DNA of 64,000 nt, from assembly GCF_019977735.1 (NCBI RefSeq), contig NZ_AP025018.1, positions 6,700,580 through 6,764,579 of the forward strand, written 5' to 3'. This document shows, piece by piece, positions 63,943 through 64,000 of the stretch (its first letter is position 1; each line of letters begins with the position of its first letter). The position numbers and the translations under genes were made by a program. The stretch is from Calothrix sp. PCC 7716. GTDB taxonomy: Bacteria > Cyanobacteriota > Cyanobacteriia > Cyanobacteriales > Nostocaceae. The notes under the pieces are model-generated. The model was not told the DNA's origin and did no database searches. It saw only the letters and a list, made by a program, of their open reading frames with translations.

Positions 63943-64000
63943 CAAATTATAGGTATGCAACTTAACTTTAGTTAAGTGTTTCTATTTAATTATTTAATTA

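Overview
The window reads as accessory DNA, most likely a large plasmid, from a filamentous (Nostocales-type) cyanobacterium. The cyanobacterial signs are a Ycf66-like membrane protein, a frameshifted CyAbrB regulator, proteins with PEP-CTERM-like sorting tails, PAS histidine kinase and response regulator clusters, heptamer tandem repeats, and a DNA word spread through both genes and spacers. Here that word is GGCGCC: I count about 160 copies by eye in 64 kb of AT-rich DNA, where only a handful would be expected. I noticed no copy of the usual HIP1 word GCGATCGC. No ribosomal, tRNA or core metabolic genes are visible. A VapE-type primase/helicase next to a ParB-like gene (55.5-58.8 kb) suggests a plasmid replication or maintenance region.

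Layout. 0.2-1.5 kb: a DUF488 and dual-OB gene pair. 2.1-19.5 kb: a dense defence island on both strands. It holds a PD-(D/E)XK-like nuclease, a broken copy of a helicase 3' end, two paralogous regulator-like genes, the HNH half of a DUF262/GmrSD-type protein, an HTH-pentapeptide protein divergent from a Z1 ATPase, a DUF3644 (HEPN-like) protein, a PLD-TIG-SNF2 helicase, an ISP-type N6-adenine methyltransferase and an XRE regulator. The helicase 3' end occurs twice in direct orientation and brackets the 8.7 kb holding the Z1/HEPN genes, so that block looks like an insertion or recombination unit. 20.5-22.7 kb: three small genes between 36-bp direct repeats. 23-32 kb: GIY-YIG nuclease, DEDDh exonuclease, Ycf66-like protein, RNase III-like protein, secreted and membrane proteins, an XRE regulator and a phage-Dam-type methyltransferase with duplicated C-terminal domains.

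32.5-43.3 kb: a gene split by a GGCGCC-bounded 160-bp element, a DXD glycosyltransferase, an LRV repeat protein, a coiled-coil KOW-like protein, a protein kinase fused to a macro domain, and three decayed genes (HAF/PEP-CTERM, CyAbrB, ISL3 transposase). 44.1-50.5 kb: a large PAS histidine kinase followed by three single-domain response regulators. 51-55 kb: PEP-CTERM protein, quinone oxidoreductase, membrane-anchored nuclease. 55.5-58.8 kb: ParB-like and VapE genes sharing a 19-bp palindrome. 59.2-62.2 kb: an McrB/LlaJI-like two-gene restriction system. 62.3-63.9 kb: small proteins and a decayed NERD gene.

The most unusual signals are (1) the GGCGCC word and GGCGCC-bounded mini-elements, one of which can be removed on paper to restore a reading frame exactly; (2) the 8.7-kb repeat-bracketed Z1/HEPN/HTH-pentapeptide unit with three operator-like repeats spaced two helical turns apart; and (3) the PLD-TIG-SNF2 helicase plus ISP methyltransferase pair. 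All family names come from reading motifs by eye; no database search was run.
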